64,000 nt of DNA from Isoetes taiwanensis (GCA_021234155.1 JAJEKV010000023.1:9557141-9621140); one strand, 5' to 3'; shown: positions 31,562-45,169, counted from the stretch's first letter. The notes: generated by a model from the sequence alone, not told the origin. Translations and numbers: made by a program.

Positions 31562-33288
31562 ATGTCGAACCGCTTCGTGAACAAACTTCCACCACCTTTT
31601 GTTGTCTCAAGCTCGTCTAGTTCTGAGGACACGCTCGGGAACAACGTCGTTTCTTCTGAAGACCGGTACTCTCCGACTCCTACCTCTACTTCATCGTTGT
31701 TGCTTCTCGAAGAGACACCGAGTCCAGCACCTAACAGACTTCCACCACCCTTCCAACCGTCACCAAGTCCCTAGACATGACACTGGGATCTCCTTCCAAA
31801 GCATCACCACCAGTTCGAAGCATGCTGCCACCACCCTTCGTTCCATCTGGACCTACAGATGCTCCACAACAACGGGTGCAAGAACAAGCTACCCCCCCCT
31901 GTAGTTTCGCCCCCTTCGTGCAAACAAACAAGGAACACAGAAAACACAGAAGACTGTGAGATTCACTACAATTTCTCTCACCAGGACTTCACTACAAATG
32001 AAGACGATCCTGCAGCATGTACTCCTCTTCACACAACGGTTGTGACACATGGATTTGCAGAATTCCAGTCCACTCTAAAGGAGATATTTGCAAGAACTCC
32101 TTTTCAGGATGGTACAAGAACAGCTGATGCCACAACCTCTTATGGGCCATCACCATCCTTTAACACTGTACTACCGCCTTTTCTGGGAACAACTTCACGT
32201 GGTCTGTTTTCCTCTACAAATACACCACTCAGGACAGAGGAGGTCACCCCCAGAGTAGAAGTTTCATCAGAAGATGATGACACCAACGAGGAACAACGAG
32301 ATTACATGTTCTCTAGCCAATCTTCAAAGAAATTCAAGGTGGATTTTGGTTTGAGAGCATGCTCCTCTGTAAGAAGAAGAAACCTTATGGATGAACACAA
32401 AATGAGAAGACTCCTGAGAACTAAATGCTGCTCATTGGGTTGCATCAACAGATTTAACATGGCCAAACTACGAGCAGTTAGAGACAACTACAGTTCAATG
32501 ACATTGGCAGACCAGAATGGCTACTTAGCTTATCATGTAAGACCAGACCGCAACATCTTCTTGCACTACATTAACCGTGAACAAGTCTGCCAAAAATCGT
32601 CATGGTTGTCCACCGTCTAGGATCCACAAGAATGTCTCGAATTCACAAAAGACTGGACAAAAACCCAGCAATTGATGATCACTGTGGTCCAAGAAGAGTT
32701 GTAACTATGCATGCCCTGGCTGCTGTTACATGGATGGAGAAATATTTTAGAGAGACATGTGAGAAGTTGCCTAATAGCAATATGTATCATCTCACAGACA
32801 ATATTACAAAAAAAGATGTCTTCAAAGAATACAAAGAGACATGCATTCAGTTTCAGCACATCTCTTACTCACACTTCACCAGACTGTGGAAAAGTGAATT
32901 TGGCCTTGTGAAAATTCCAAGGAGACATAGAATGCCTGTTTGCTCGAGATGTGCAGAATTAAAAAGTCAACGAGAAACTGCAAAGACAGAGGTCGAAAGA
33001 AGTAAGCTCATGTCCTCCATCCTATCACTTGCTTTGAAGAAAAATTTTTAACCTGATTTCTTTTACAGATATTGTGCAACAGAATCTTGCCAGACATCGT
33101 GAACAACAAGCAGCAGAGAGAAGAAAGCTCGCCAAACACAGAAAAAAAGCTCTCGAACGTCCACTACAATATATGTCTATTGTAATTGATGGAATGGATG
33201 AAAAAAAGACAACTCTACCCCATTTCCTAAATATTCCAAAAGATGTGCCAGAGGAATGTTTCGTTAAAATCCACCTCGTAGGAGCCAT
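31562..33288 (+). pseudogene. DUF7869-type putative transposase, 5' part
   Basis: From ATG 31562 a Pro/Ser-rich N-terminus with frame changes near 31770 leads to RRLLRTKCCSLGCINRFN (Cys motif), HYINREQVCQKS, then after a one-base shift near 32600 MVVHRLGSTRMSRIHKRLD, RLWKSEFGLVKIPRRHRMP and CSRCAELK. An intron (33002-33068) is followed by LQYMSIVIDGMDEKKTTLPH with the first conserved Asp, and HLVGA at the gypsy insertion point. Coding resumes at 45170. Proteins of this type have an RNase-H-like fold pattern (D ... DNT..NKN ... GHTHxxID) and are multicopy in many eukaryotes; transposase function is inferred, not proven. It is divergent from the methyltransferase gene, 324 bp away. Confidence 0.75.
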
Positions 33289-35094
33289 TGTGACGTTCCA
33301 GCACAGTATACGCTCCCAGGACGTATATTGTACTGCCACGTCACGCGTACACGCCACCCCGACTGACGTGTACGCCAACGTGTAGCCAAGTGGGTAGCCC
33401 CTAGGGGGCAACTTGCTAAGAATGTGCATTAGTATTAATGTGCACATTTTCCAATGTACACATTAATGTGGGCACACATTTCCATGTGGCCACTTGATGC
33501 CAAGTGGGCCATACCCATAGGTGCAATTAATGTGCACATTTTCCAATGTACACATTCATTAATGTGCACACATTTCCATGTGAGCACATTTGGGTGCACA
33601 CATTTCCATGTGGGCACATTTGGCCACCTAGCCCTTAAAGGCAAGTGGGCCCTTTTCCCAATTATCCCACATGCCTAAAGGGGATAATTGGAAACCCTAG
33701 CCACCCCCTTGTCTATTTAAGTAGGAGAACCCTAACTTGCCCATTTTCGTTTCTAGGGCTTTAGAGCTCCGTTTTGGCTGCCTCAAGAGCCAAAACCGCC
33801 TCCCAGACTCTGTCGGAGAGAACTGCATCATTAGTTTTCCTTGATTCGAGCATTTCAGCAGGATGGTCGAGTTCAGGTCAGGAGGAGGAACTCAAGGATC
33901 AGGTATTTAGGCAATTTAGTAGTCTAAACCCCATTTCAGCCATCGAATCAGTAGGTTTAGCCTCTTAAATTGCCCATAGCAGCCCTCTAGCACTCTAGAT
34001 AGCAGATTCTAACTAAAGAACCTAACTCTATGATATAGATTAGATCTTGTTCTTTAGTTCTTCTGTGATGTATATGGATGATGTATCTCTGTGAACTCCT
34101 TGTATTGGGAAGGGGGGTAGAGACCTAAAGCTTGGTAGTAGATGCTCCTAGATTAGCCTCTCTAGCACACTATAGATGCGGCCTGCGTACAATAGCCCGC
34201 CTGTGTTGTGTTCTTAGGGGTCAGACCGGTTGATAAGGGTGGCTGTGTCCATAGCGGTTGCTCTCTCGGGATGTAAAGTCTACCCGGGGAGCACTGCAGA
34301 CTAGCGCTTAATACTCAGGGACTGCGTGCACCCTGAGTATGAGTTCGACACCCGTTGGGGATAAGAAGCCGTGCCTGGCGACGGTGCCACCAGGGGTTTC
34401 AGCCGAGGTCCTGTGTGCAGTGGTTGTGCTGGCACAGGGGTCGGGACCTGGTCGTGGTGGTAGTTCCCTTCAAGTGGGTTAAAGTCGAGTACGGACAGTT
34501 GGTGTCCTCTAGTCTGCCTGCTATGGCATTGATCATCTGGTGGGAGAGAAACCTCCCTACCTGCCTCATCGGGTCTGGGGAGATGTAACCTGGCTATAGC
34601 CCCTTTGGCTATGATCCCGGCAGGCTACGGTCCAACCCCGAAGTTCTTCAACCTATCTGCAAAGTGTACGCAGGAGGGGCGGATGGAGTGGACAACCCTA
34701 AGCCATGTTCATGTGCCAGCCAAATCCATTGCCATGAATTCTGTCTGCAATGAACTCTGGAGACCCAAGCCGTCAGTCATCCCTTTGAGTCTGAGCCTTG
34801 GGTAGGATTCCCTATGTGATGTGCTGATCTTTGTCTATGCAGATATGTGGAGGGCCATCCTTCGTGATGGTCATATGATATTGATGTATGTGCTACTGAC
34901 ATGTATGTTTACGCTTCCGCAGCTAGGTAGGCCCTGAGGGAGACGGGGTGCAATGACCCTTCCACTCTTCCCACTGGAACCCGTCACGGTTGCAGTGTCA
35001 TGTGGAGGGCCCTGTATTAGCATGGAGCTGGTATGGGGGATGAACTCCTGTTTGTGTACGGTGAGGGCACCGTATACGAGTAGGGGACGTCACA
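33289..35094 (+). repeat. Element B 5' LTR
   Basis: Starts TGTGACGTTCCAGCAC and ends GGGGACGTCACA. A TATA-like TATTTAAG lies at about 33714. An internal array (33424-33620) repeats ATGTGCACATTTTCCAATGT and CACACATTTCCATGTG. Confidence 0.94.
33424..33625 (+). repeat. Short repeats in LTR U3 region
   Basis: Alternating copies of AATGTGCACATTTTCCAATG and GCACACATTTCCATGTG, some mutually inverted, just upstream of the presumed LTR promoter. Such U3 arrays often bind host transcription factors; here that is inference. Repeated again at 43490-43690 in the 3' LTR. Confidence 0.8.
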
Positions 35095-35095
35095 G

Positions 35096-35107
35096 TGGTA
35101 TCAGAGC
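35096..35107 (+). promoter_or_regulatory. Element B primer binding site
   Basis: TGGTATCAGAGC one base after the 5' LTR, complementary to initiator Met tRNA. Confidence 0.93.
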
Positions 35108-35219
35108 AATGTTCTTGGAGACCAAGAGCAAAGCACTGACCATGCTCCCAGTAGTACTAACTCGATAGGATTCTCAGACCTCGAAGAATGGGAAAAAAAT
35201 TTTCTCATTTTTGTAGTAT

Positions 35220-35365
35220 ATGCTAAGCTAGTAACAGTTAAAGTGAATTAGTAATAGTTAAAGTGAATTAGTAACAGTTAAAGTGAAAAATTAGTGAGCC
35301 AAATAGGATAGTTAAAGTGAATTAGTAACAGTTAAAATGAAAAATTAGTGAGCCAAATAGGATGG
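35220..35365 (+). repeat. Tandem repeats in element B leader
   Basis: GTTAAAGTGAATTAGTAAC-type units are repeated five times, and a larger unit ending AAATTAGTGAGCCAAATAGG occurs twice. Confidence 0.85.
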
Positions 35366-35431
35366 TCTCACACGTCGCGCCAGAGCCGATTTCTGAGATG
35401 TAGAAACCTGTCTGGGCGCAACGTGTGAGAC
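35365..35431 (+). repeat. 67-bp hairpin cassette, copy 1
   Basis: Arms GTCTCACACGTCGCGCCA and TGGGCGCAACGTGTGAGAC can pair with one or two mismatches around a loop of about 30 bases. Copies 2 and 3 lie at 36172-36238 and 36371-36437, all exactly 67 bp. Confidence 0.88.
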
Positions 35432-36171
35432 ATTGATCTGAAAACAGCTTAAAAAGTCAAAAAAAATTCAGAGAAGTAACTTAGTAATTCGAATTTCAGC
35501 CTAGGAATTAGCTAGATTAGCTTTCTAATCTATTTAAACCTCATCTTAAAAGAATTCCCACAGTAGCGGGAATTGAACCTCCCACCCACAGGGTTGAACC
35601 CCCCCAAACCCCCCCGTGCCAACCACTGAGGGCGGGCATCGTTTGTGTTTGAATTATAATCCTTAATTAGATTTAAGCTGTAATAATGTTAGATAATATT
35701 AATGGCCAAGCCTTAGACTTAGAACCAAGACCCTTAAGCTAGATAGAGTCAGCATCCTGATAGACACCAAGCCTCCGATCGACATGACGCGCACCAAACA
35801 GACCACTCGACTCCCTCGACAAGGCGAAACAGCCAGAGGCCAAGGAGGCTGAAGGAAACAAGAAGAGGAGAGGGCAGAACGAGAGCGGGAGGTCAGGGGT
35901 CAAGAAGCAGCAGAGCAGAAGCTGGTCCGACATTTTGAAGACTCAACAGCCGCACAGTACACACCAAGGGAGTAACTCTAATGAAGAAAGATATGCACTT
36001 ACCAATCATATCAAAGGAGAACCTTATTAATTTCGTAAATGATAAAATTTGTTTAATACAACGTGTTTTAGAGTAAATTATAACTGTATAAAGTTACTTA
36101 ATTAAGTTAAGTTATAGAATTCTAGCTTTTGTTTTAGTCAAATTGGAGCTTTTGAGCAAAATTGAGACGAT

Positions 36172-36238
36172 GTCTCACACGTCGCGCCAGGACAGATTTC
36201 TACATTTTAGGAATCGGGCTGGGCGCAACATGTGAGAC
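36172..36238 (+). repeat. 67-bp hairpin cassette, copy 2
   Basis: Same arms as copy 1; the loop holds GACAGATTTCTACATTTTAG. Confidence 0.88.
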
Positions 36239-36370
36239 CATGCCCAAAAATGCCCAAAACAGCTCCAAATCGACCTAGTAAGGGGTCAATTCTGCCTAAC
36301 TCGATGAGTTTAGTGGAATTACAGCCTTAGATCACTTAAATTGAGTAAGCCTAGCCCAATTAGGACCCAT

Positions 36371-36437
36371 GTCTCACACGTCGCGCCAGGACAGATTTCT
36401 ACATTCTCAAAATCGGTCTGGGCGCAACGTGTGAGAC
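36371..36437 (+). repeat. 67-bp hairpin cassette, copy 3
   Basis: Same arms; the loop is closest to copy 2. Confidence 0.88.
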
Positions 36438-39400
36438 CTCCAAATTTTGAACCTCCATAACTTGAGCTACAGAGCTCCAAATCGCCTGAAATTTGTTACG
36501 TTAGGACCGTTAGACAGCCTAGAATCCATTTATGACCTCAAATTAGGATAGAAATGTCGAACCCCATCTCAAAATGACCAAAATTGCTCAAACCCTTGAA
36601 TTGCTTTCCCAAACTGTAGTTTGTTTGTAGATAGAAGCATACCCCATTAGTAGCTCGCAAGTACTGCTCTCGGCTCGAAGCTGATGCCTTAGTCCTAGGT
36701 AGAAGTGCTCAGGAACACCCCTTTGTTATAGTCATCTAGACCTTAGCATAGCAACCCAAGTCCAACTGTTGGTACACCACCTCTGCTCGAGCCAAAGGCA
36801 TAAACCTTGACCTAATTCTGTGTCCTTCTAATAGAGTTTGACTTATATAGCCGCCACATTGACACTCCCTATTGCCAGGATACCTAGAAAGGAGCTAGAG
36901 CCTAGAGCTGCCCAAGTCATTCCATGTGTAGAGATTGGACCCCCCCAAACCAACTTTGCTAGGACCTTAGAGTATACCTCAAACACCATGAGGGCTTTGC
37001 AAAACAACCCTCATGTCATGCCATACCACACGTCCTAATGTCCATAGACTTGTAGATTATACATATGTCTCTAGTAATGCCGCTCGCTCGAGCCATCTTG
37101 CTTGCTTATAGAGCCCAGAATATTGTAGGAGAGCCCTTCAAGTAGACTCTAGGATACACGAGCGTTGCTTTCGAAGGACGGGGCCAGAGCCACAGAGGCG
37201 AGCTAAGGCGCAACTTCTTGAAGACATCAAGGTCCCAGCCAGCGCACAAGCAGATAAGGAGAGGAGACGAAAAAAGGCAGACCCAAGAGGGGGAAGCACA
37301 ACGACAAACACCTCAACCGACAAACGAGTAGAACAGGACACCACCGACCTATCATCAATCTCCATCAAATGGGAAGAATATTGGTAACCAACGGCACCAA
37401 GAATGTTCTAGATGTCAACCTCCCGGCTACCACGTCCACGAGCTCACATCAGAAAGAGGACCTCAACGCCTTCACCAACTCGACGCACATGAGTTTCAAA
37501 TGGAAGAATGCGAGACAACAAAATACAGGTACAGGAAGATGTTAGGCATCGATGTCGCGTTAGCATCACGAGCTAGGGCCAGAGGGCATAATCTTCCGTC
37601 GAGGAGACAACTCATGGCGACACAGGAGCGTATAGAAACCGGAGGGAAGATCACCACGACCTTGCAGCCCAGCAGCTCAAGCGCAACGTCAACAAAAGGA
37701 GTAACCAAGCTAGGCAACCACAAAGCACCTAAGGCTGACCAAGATGAGCCTCCAGCTCCCTTGCACCAGCAGGAGAACTTTCATCGGTTCCAAAAAGGTA
37801 GGAGACCATGAGAGGGAGGAGACGCATATCAAGGAACATTTCCGACTCGAAGGCCTGTATCAGCACTAGGGGCAAGACCAAGGAGGAGAATATTCTGCTC
37901 AAACAGGAATTCCGGACCCAGGAACACCTAGAAACCAAAGGAAGGACGGCTTTACTACGTCAGCCAAGGAGTGCGAGACTCGAATGGTTAGGACCCAAAG
38001 GACGGAGGAGACGACCTAGCCAGCAGGTACAAATCACGCAAAGGCGACCAGAAGGAGCCATGGTAGGGGCAATGGAGATGACCACACTTCCAGGCACAGG
38101 AGAGCCACCTCGGAATGAAGCAAAGACCAAGCAACAGGAGTCGCACTCAGAAATTCAACCTGCGGGGGATTGACAATGCCTGCCTACTGACCACGATCTC
38201 AGAGCTTCGAAGACATTCAAGAATGCCCGACTGCAACAGCCAGGTGACCCTACTCAAGCTCGATCAATGGCACCGCAATCAGCAATCTTGCAACAACACA
38301 CCGCATGTAGGGACGTGAGCGGTTACCGCATTCCTCGCGACGAACATACACAACAAGGAGGAGCATCTTTTTCAAGGGATCACATCGACGAACACTGTTC
38401 GCAACTTGAGGTGATCAGCTCGGATCAGACATAAAGCTCAACAATAGTAGCAGCATCTCAAGGAATCCCGGAGTCAACCAGAACAAAGAAGATGCAGCAA
38501 AACCGAAGGATCAAACGCGATCGAGGAAGGGAAACCTAAAGGAGTATAAATAATTAGGTAGATCTTCGTAGTTGTTTTGCAAAAGTGGATGAATTAAAAT
38601 CCCAATGTAAATGCGTATATGTCTATTGTATATCTAGGGTGTCCACATATATAGTGGAGAAACATGAGTTTAGAGTCATGTTTTACGGATTTAGCGCTTA
38701 GATCAAGAAGCTCCTTCACTTCGACTACCAAAGGAGGAAGCAAGGAGGCACAACTATAGCCCAAGATCAAAATGGAAGAGCAACTACGAGGGAGAAACGA
38801 CTAGAGGCCAAGCAAACCTTCAACTCCAAACACTTCGGGAAATGCCCTCAAGCAGAAGACTGCTCGGCCACCCAATGTTAGAATAAGAGACAACACCGAT
38901 CATGTCAAGATCATCAACGCGGCACCAGGACATCGTCAGGGCGCAACACTACCTCTTGTAGCAGTGGCAGCACTTGACGAACTTATGACATGAGTGGCCT
39001 CAACAATGGAAGGAGGAACACCCCGACATCAACGAGCCAACTAAGAAGGCAACATCTCGACGACCATAATTCCAACTTGTGGTAATATAGGGGGATGTGC
39101 TATGACACGTGTATTAGATGGAGATGCACTTACGAAAGGCACCGCGACGAGGAGATATGCCCCCAACAACTAGGTGATGGCTTCGTCAGGTACTCCTACC
39201 AGTAATTAGAAGAGAAGAAGCCGACCATATCTCTGACATGTGGCACGTCAAACGCCCAAGGTAGAAGCATTCGACGCCTTAACGACAAGGATAGCAACTG
39301 AAGCACCTTCGGCGAAAAGAGAGTTCAAGATAATAGCCAGGCCATTCAACGACAAGAGTATATCTAAGGCAGGTACTTCTTCAACGCAAGGGTCAAGCTG

Positions 39401-42400
39401 CGCAGAGATAAGGATCCATCATCCCGACAACGGAGCCATCAGGGAGGAGAGTCATGATGCCTTACTTGCCAAAGAGACCGAAATGCATAGAAGGACAAAG
39501 GTCAGGAACTGAAAGATGGAGAAGTGCTAGCAACCGACTTCTTCCACGAGCTTCCCAGAGGCAACAGGAGGATCAAAACTGACGAGCACAATCAAAGCCA
39601 CCGGAAGGTACCTCAAGACAAGAAGACGGCATAGCACTGTGGAACGTGACAACGTCCAAGCCATGTGATCGAGGGGATCAAACGAAGAAGTTTGGAAGCT
39701 CGATGGAGAACCAACTAGGTGAGGCGAGCCGATGACTTGCACGCGGCCTTGCATGCAACTTGGTGAACCCAAGGATGAACGATTCAAAGAACAACTGCAG
39801 AAGAGAACAACTCCAGAGGAGTATAGCCAAAGGAATCGCGCACAGCCTCAAGAGACGCCTTCAAATAGCTTCAAGTATCATGAAGGGGGGAACAATTATT
39901 GCCCGAGAACAGGATCAAGAAGCAGACTGAAATGTCGAAGCATCAACGACAAGCACACCTTAGTTAGAATGTGATGCAAAGCGGTTGTGCCATAGCCGAC
40001 AAACATCGGAGGGCCCAAGTATATCAACAAGTTACCCCGGAGTACGAGCCGACGTACAAATAGGAGGATATAGATCGTCAACACCATTGCACCGGGAGGA
40101 ACACCGATGACATTGCCAAGGAGTAGGTGTCCAACTCGAAGGGAGGCACAAGGGAGACCTAATAGCTCTAGTAGTAATTGTAATTATGTAAGCTATATGT
40201 TGTGCATATATAGTTCCCTTGTTATTCCTTCCCTTCCATAGCATAACAGATCAAAGGAAGAGATGTCATGCAAGTTGCAGGGGCGAAACAATCAACATCG
40301 TCAACACTCTTTGGGCAACACGATAACGACAAGAGGACTCGACGTATGAGACATCGATGGAGTCGAGGAAACAATATCGGATACAGAGTCGTCCTTTAGC
40401 TGCCAAGACAAAGAGTTCAAGATGAAAGATCTCTTTCAACGGCGCCACCTTCAGGCTTTTGAAAAGCGGCATGGAAGATTTCAAGTGATCAACTACACCA
40501 TCAAGCCACCAGCAATGAGAGGCTTCTAGCGAACGAAGTCAACCTCTACTTCAAAGAGCATCCACCGTCAAGGAGACTGAAGTATCGAGCGACTCGGAAG
40601 AACGTTACCTTGCTCCTTCAAGCAGGCAACAAGTGGATGAGCTTCTAGCAAGCTCAAGGATCTAAGGCCACGGGGCCTAGTAGGTTAAATGTATGGATGG
40701 TAACATCCATATTGGGATTAGAAGGCATTTCGGATATTCTCATTTGAAAGGATTGCCCCAATATTGAGCTAAGCGTCAACATTGGGAAGGAAATGCATAG
40801 GAGTAACTATAATTATACGATTGTTAACAGACATCCAATGTATTGAAACCACTTGGTGAGATTGATCTCCTCACTAAGAAGGAATCATTACTAGGATAAT
40901 TGTTGACCATGTATAAATCTAGTATCTCCTAAAGAATAATCAAGCGAAAGAAAAGAAGTAATCTAACAAGTCCGCCAACTTGTTACGATGACATCAATTC
41001 GATTGGTAGGAATATTCCAAGAGTTTAAATAACTAAGAAAGGGGAATCTCTAGAATAATAAAATAATAGTACATGCAAGGTACATCTAAAATAAAATTAT
41101 AGTAATCAAATAGTCCTTTGAGACAAAAGGAATTGTCGTCATGACAAAACCTTGTGGTTTAGAATCGTTCTAACTAAGTAGATAACCCATAATTATATTG
41201 AAATAAATGATAACATAATATGTGCATCCATCTTAGATGGTTATATATGTTAGCTAAGGCTAGTAACTTAATGCGCTAAGTAAGAAGCGTATAACCTCTT
41301 AAGGGGAGAGAATAGATATGCGTTGTGTGCAATGTCATTGAAGAGGGTGAGGACCATTTTCTTTTGAGAAGAAAGTGGGAGGGCTCAATCTTATGATTGA
41401 GCGTACTTGCACCGAATTGACTAACCCGTAGAATAGAGTTCACTCGGCAATGGCGAAGCGAATAGAGCGTAAGTAAGATAGATAGATAGATAGCTCGGGG
41501 AGGCCTTCAGCGTGCGAGGCCCGGCGTAGTAGTGATCTACACCAACGAAGTGGAGCAAAACTATGGGAGCAATGAGCGACCAAGTCACCTCAAACTACTC
41601 GGACGCCCGGCTCAATGAGTGGATCGTTCTAGCCTTAGGTAAGGTATGCGCATGTATTATAAGCTTTAATGTGTCTTATTGATAAGTTAAATATAGACCC
41701 TAATAAGCGCATAGAAATTGTTGTGCGTATATGTATCATAGGGAAATAAGTTAAATAACAACGATAATGTGAAGTAGCATGTTAATTAATCCTTTCGCAA
41801 GGATGCAATTCCTTCAAGGATAGCTATAGGTCCTTATAAATATAAATAGAAAATAGAATTCGGATATACTTAAGTGCATCTTAGGGATATACTTCCAAGG
41901 GTAATGCAGGACCCAAGGAAGAGAATAAGAAACACATCTAATTCTTGTGTATGATAATTAAAACCCTGTCTATAATACAATAGGTCTAAATCAGGGTTAT
42001 TGTTTAAATAATTGCGATCTAAAAGTCGTTAAATATTGCAAAGATTAGAGTAAATATAATGGTACTATCGGAAGTAATGTATCCGATAATATGATAATGT
42101 TAATTCATAAATATTACCTTAGGGTAATTATGTTAATCACATGCATTAAAGGAGCCAGCAAAAATCGGCTCAGGCATGTCGATTTGTGTAGATTAATTCT
42201 ATGTGTATTTAAGATTAATCTGCGCATGCAACCTATGCTTGGTATGGATTGCATGCGTTGTTACCGATGATGAGACCACTACGGTGATCTCTAGGGCGTG
42301 GTGTAATGTCAATGTAGGCATGACCGGTTTTTTCACCTGGGCGAGTGGAAGGTAGATTAGAAAGTCTACTTACGTCCCCACGGAGTAGGCGACCTCGAAG

Positions 42401-42735
42401 AAAGGAGGTCATTAAGGAATGCATTGATAGGAAAGGCACCTTTAGCCCCATATATGCTTTGATAGGAGGAATCTATCCTTCCGCCCCCACGCGGGAAGGA
42501 TATCCTCCTGTTGGGCAACTAGAGGTGTAGGCATGGCGGCATATAGGCATATATATTTGTCTCCACGGCCATAATGGAAGATCCACCCTCTTCCTACGCC
42601 GGGAGATTAGCCATGCATCCATGTAGATAGGTGGGGTGGTCACCATATAACCAAATTTTTTTGTAATAATTAATAATAGGTAGTGTCGACCTGCAGGCCA
42701 ATAGAGCGCTCCGGAGGGCAAGGAGGTCGAACTAC
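36438..42735. other. Element B interior without recognisable gene
   Basis: Six kilobases with only short frames in all six phases. The 37.1-40.7 kb part is Arg/Lys/Gln-rich in translation and purine-rich on the plus strand, perhaps a remnant of a gag-like region; I found no zinc knuckle, DTG, RT or integrase motif. The 40.7-43.3 kb part is AT-rich. Confidence 0.6.
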
Positions 42736-43262
42736 GAAGGCTTGCAACACAAATTTTGTTATAATGTGTTGCAAGGGATGAAGAGTACCTTAGAAGTGTA
42801 AATTTTGTATGAAATTGATAAACTTTGATTAACTTAAATGTTGTATTAAGTAAAGTTAATAATTACCTTGCGTGGATTAAGTTATGATGTGATAAGTTAA
42901 TTGGATAACGAAATAGTAATGTCTTAAACATTACCTTAGAGTAATTCTAATAAGTAAGATAGTAAGTAGGCAATTATAGATATTGTAAAATTAATGCAGG
43001 ATTTTAAGGTGCGAAGACTTGCAACACAAACTTTATTGGAATGTGTTGCAAGGAATGAAGAGTATCTTAAATAATAATTGTATATGAAAATGTTAAATTG
43101 TGATAAACCAAATGTTGTGATAATGGAGACTAATAAGTACCTTGTTTTAATAGAAGTTACGAATTGATAAGTTATTTCATAATATAATAATGGCGTAATA
43201 ACGATTTAAAAATATTATCTTAAAGTAATCGTAATAAATGTGTAAGTATTTATAGTAGTATA
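42736..43262 (+). repeat. Direct repeat pair near 3' end of element B
   Basis: Two copies about 275 bp apart share CTTGCAACACAAA, ATGTGTTGCAAGG and ATGAAGAGTA (from about 42745 and 43018). They contain a small inverted repeat TTGCAACACA / TGTGTTGCAA. Confidence 0.75.
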
Positions 43263-43341
43263 TCGTATGCATCGGGTTGATTGCGGGTTAGGAAGATTCC
43301 AAGGTGGGAGAACCACGATCTTTGCGGACAAACATCATTTC

Positions 43342-43354
43342 AAGGTGGGGAGAA
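43342..43354 (+). promoter_or_regulatory. Element B polypurine tract
   Basis: AAGGTGGGGAGAA directly precedes the 3' LTR; it primes plus-strand DNA synthesis in LTR elements. Confidence 0.9.
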
Positions 43355-45169
43355 TGTGGCGTTTCCAAAGACAATTATACGCTCCCGGGGCGTATATTGT
43401 AACGCCACGTCCGCCGTATTACGCCACCCCGACCGGCGTGTAATGCCAGCGTGTAGCCAAGTGGGTAGCCCCTAGGGGGCAACTTGCTAAGAATGTGCAT
43501 TAGTATTAATGTGCACATTTTCCAATGTACACATTAATGTGGGCACACATTTCCATGTGGCCACTTGATGCCAAGTGGGCCATACCCATAGGTGCAATTA
43601 ATGTGCACATTTTCCAATGTACACATTCATTAATGTGCACACATTTCCATGTGAGCACATTTGGGTGCACACATTTCCATGTGGGCACATTTGGCCACCT
43701 AGCCCTTAAAGGCAAGTGGGCCCTTTTCCCAATTATCCCACATGCCTAAAGGGGATAATTGGAAACCCTAGCCACCCCCTTGTCTATTTAAGTAGGAGAA
43801 CCCTAACTTGCCCATTTTCGTTTCTAGGGCTTTAGAGCTCCGTTTTGGCTGCCTCAAGAGCCAAAACCGCCTCCCTGGACTTCTTGGAGAGAGGCGCATC
43901 ATTAGTTTTCCTTGATTCGAGCATTTCAGCCGGGATGGTCGAAGTTCAGGTCAGGAGGAGGAACTCAAGGATCAGGTATTTAGGCAATTTAGTAGTCTAA
44001 ACCCCATTTCAGCCATCGAATCAGTAGGTTTAGCCTCTTAAATTGCCCATAGCAGCCCTCTAGAACTCTAGATAGCAGATTCTAACTAAAGAACCTAACT
44101 CTATGATATAGATTAGATCTTGTTCTTTAGTTCTTCTGTGATGTATATGGATGATGTATCTCTGTGAACTCCTTGTATTGGGAAGGGGGGTAGAGACCTA
44201 AAGCTTGGTAGTAGATGCTCCTAGATTAGCCTCTCTAGCACACTATAGATGCGGCCTGCGTACAATAGCCCGCCTGTGTTGTGTTCTTAGGGGTCAGACC
44301 GGTTGATAAGGGTGGCTGTGTCCATAGCGGTTGCTCTCTCGGGATGTAAAGTCTACCCGGAGAGCACTGCAGACTAGCGCTTAATACTCAGGGACTGCGT
44401 GCACCCTGAGTATGAGTTCGACACCCGTTGGGGATAAGAAGCCGTGCCTGGCGACGGTGCCACCAGGGGTTTCAGCCGAGGTCCTGTGTGCAGTGGTTGT
44501 CTTGGTACGGGGGTGGACCTGGTCGTGGTGGTAGTTCCCTTCAAGTGGGTTAAAAGTCGAATACGGACGGTTGGTGTCCTCTAGTGCCGCCTTGCTATGG
44601 CATTGATCATCGGTGGGAGAGAAACCTCCCTACCTGCCTCATCGGGTGCAGGGAGATGTAACGGCTATAGCCCCTTTGGCTATGATCCCGGGAGCTACGG
44701 TCCAACCCGAAGTTCTTCAACCTATCTACGCAAAAGTGTACGCAGGGAGGGCGGATGGAGTGGACAACCCTAAGCCATGTTCATGTGCCGACCAAATCCA
44801 TTGCCATGAATTGCATGCGCAATGAACTCGGAGACCCAAGCCGTCGGTCATCCCTTTGAGTCCGAAGCCTTGGGTAGGATTCCCTATGTGATGTGCTGAT
44901 CTTTGTCTATGCAGATATGTGGAGGGCCATCCTTCGTGATGGTCATATGATATTGATGTATGTGCTACTGACATGTATGTTTACGCTTCCGCAGCTAGGT
45001 AGGCCCTGAGGGAGACGGGGTGCAATGACCCTTCCACTCTTCCCACCGGAACCCGCCACGCAGTTTGCGGTGTCATGTGGAGGGCCCTGTATTAGCATGG
45101 AGCTGGTATGGGGGATGAACTCCTGTTTGTGTACGGTGAGGGCACCGTATACGAGTAGGGGACGTCACA
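43355..45169 (+). repeat. Element B 3' LTR
   Basis: Matches the 5' LTR almost base for base in 43440-43850 and 43990-44470, but its first 80 bp and 44480-45070 carry clustered small indels. Many of these remove or alter a CTG or CAG of the 5' LTR. It ends GGGGACGTCACA, then GCCAT. Confidence 0.93.

Larger units (their letters stand above)
33289..45169 (+). mobile_element. Ty3/gypsy-type element B, non-autonomous, complete
   Basis: LTRs at 33289-35094 (1806 bp) and 43355-45169 (1815 bp) frame an 8.26-kb interior. The 5-bp target duplication GCCAT lies at 33284-33288 and 45170-45174; removing the element restores the transposase frame (VGA to MVFKG). Primer site and purine tract are in place. 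No gag, protease, RT or integrase motif is recognisable in any frame; the longest open frames are about 125 codons. This fits a large retrotransposon derivative moved by a relative's enzymes. Its LTR tips and leader resemble gypsy A, which could be such a relative. Confidence 0.93.

Noticed and set aside
33435-33644. Frame encoding repeated WKCVH / MCTLI peptides, seen again at 43506-43715
   Set aside because: It is the translated U3 repeat of the element B LTRs; it occurs in both LTRs because the LTRs are duplicates.
35096-35107. tRNA gene at TGGTATCAGAGC sites
   Set aside because: These 12 bases are primer binding sites complementary to a tRNA end; no tRNA cloverleaf surrounds them.
37138-38318. 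gag-like protein in element B
   Set aside because: Arg/Lys-rich frames are broken and carry no gag or zinc-knuckle motif that I can support.
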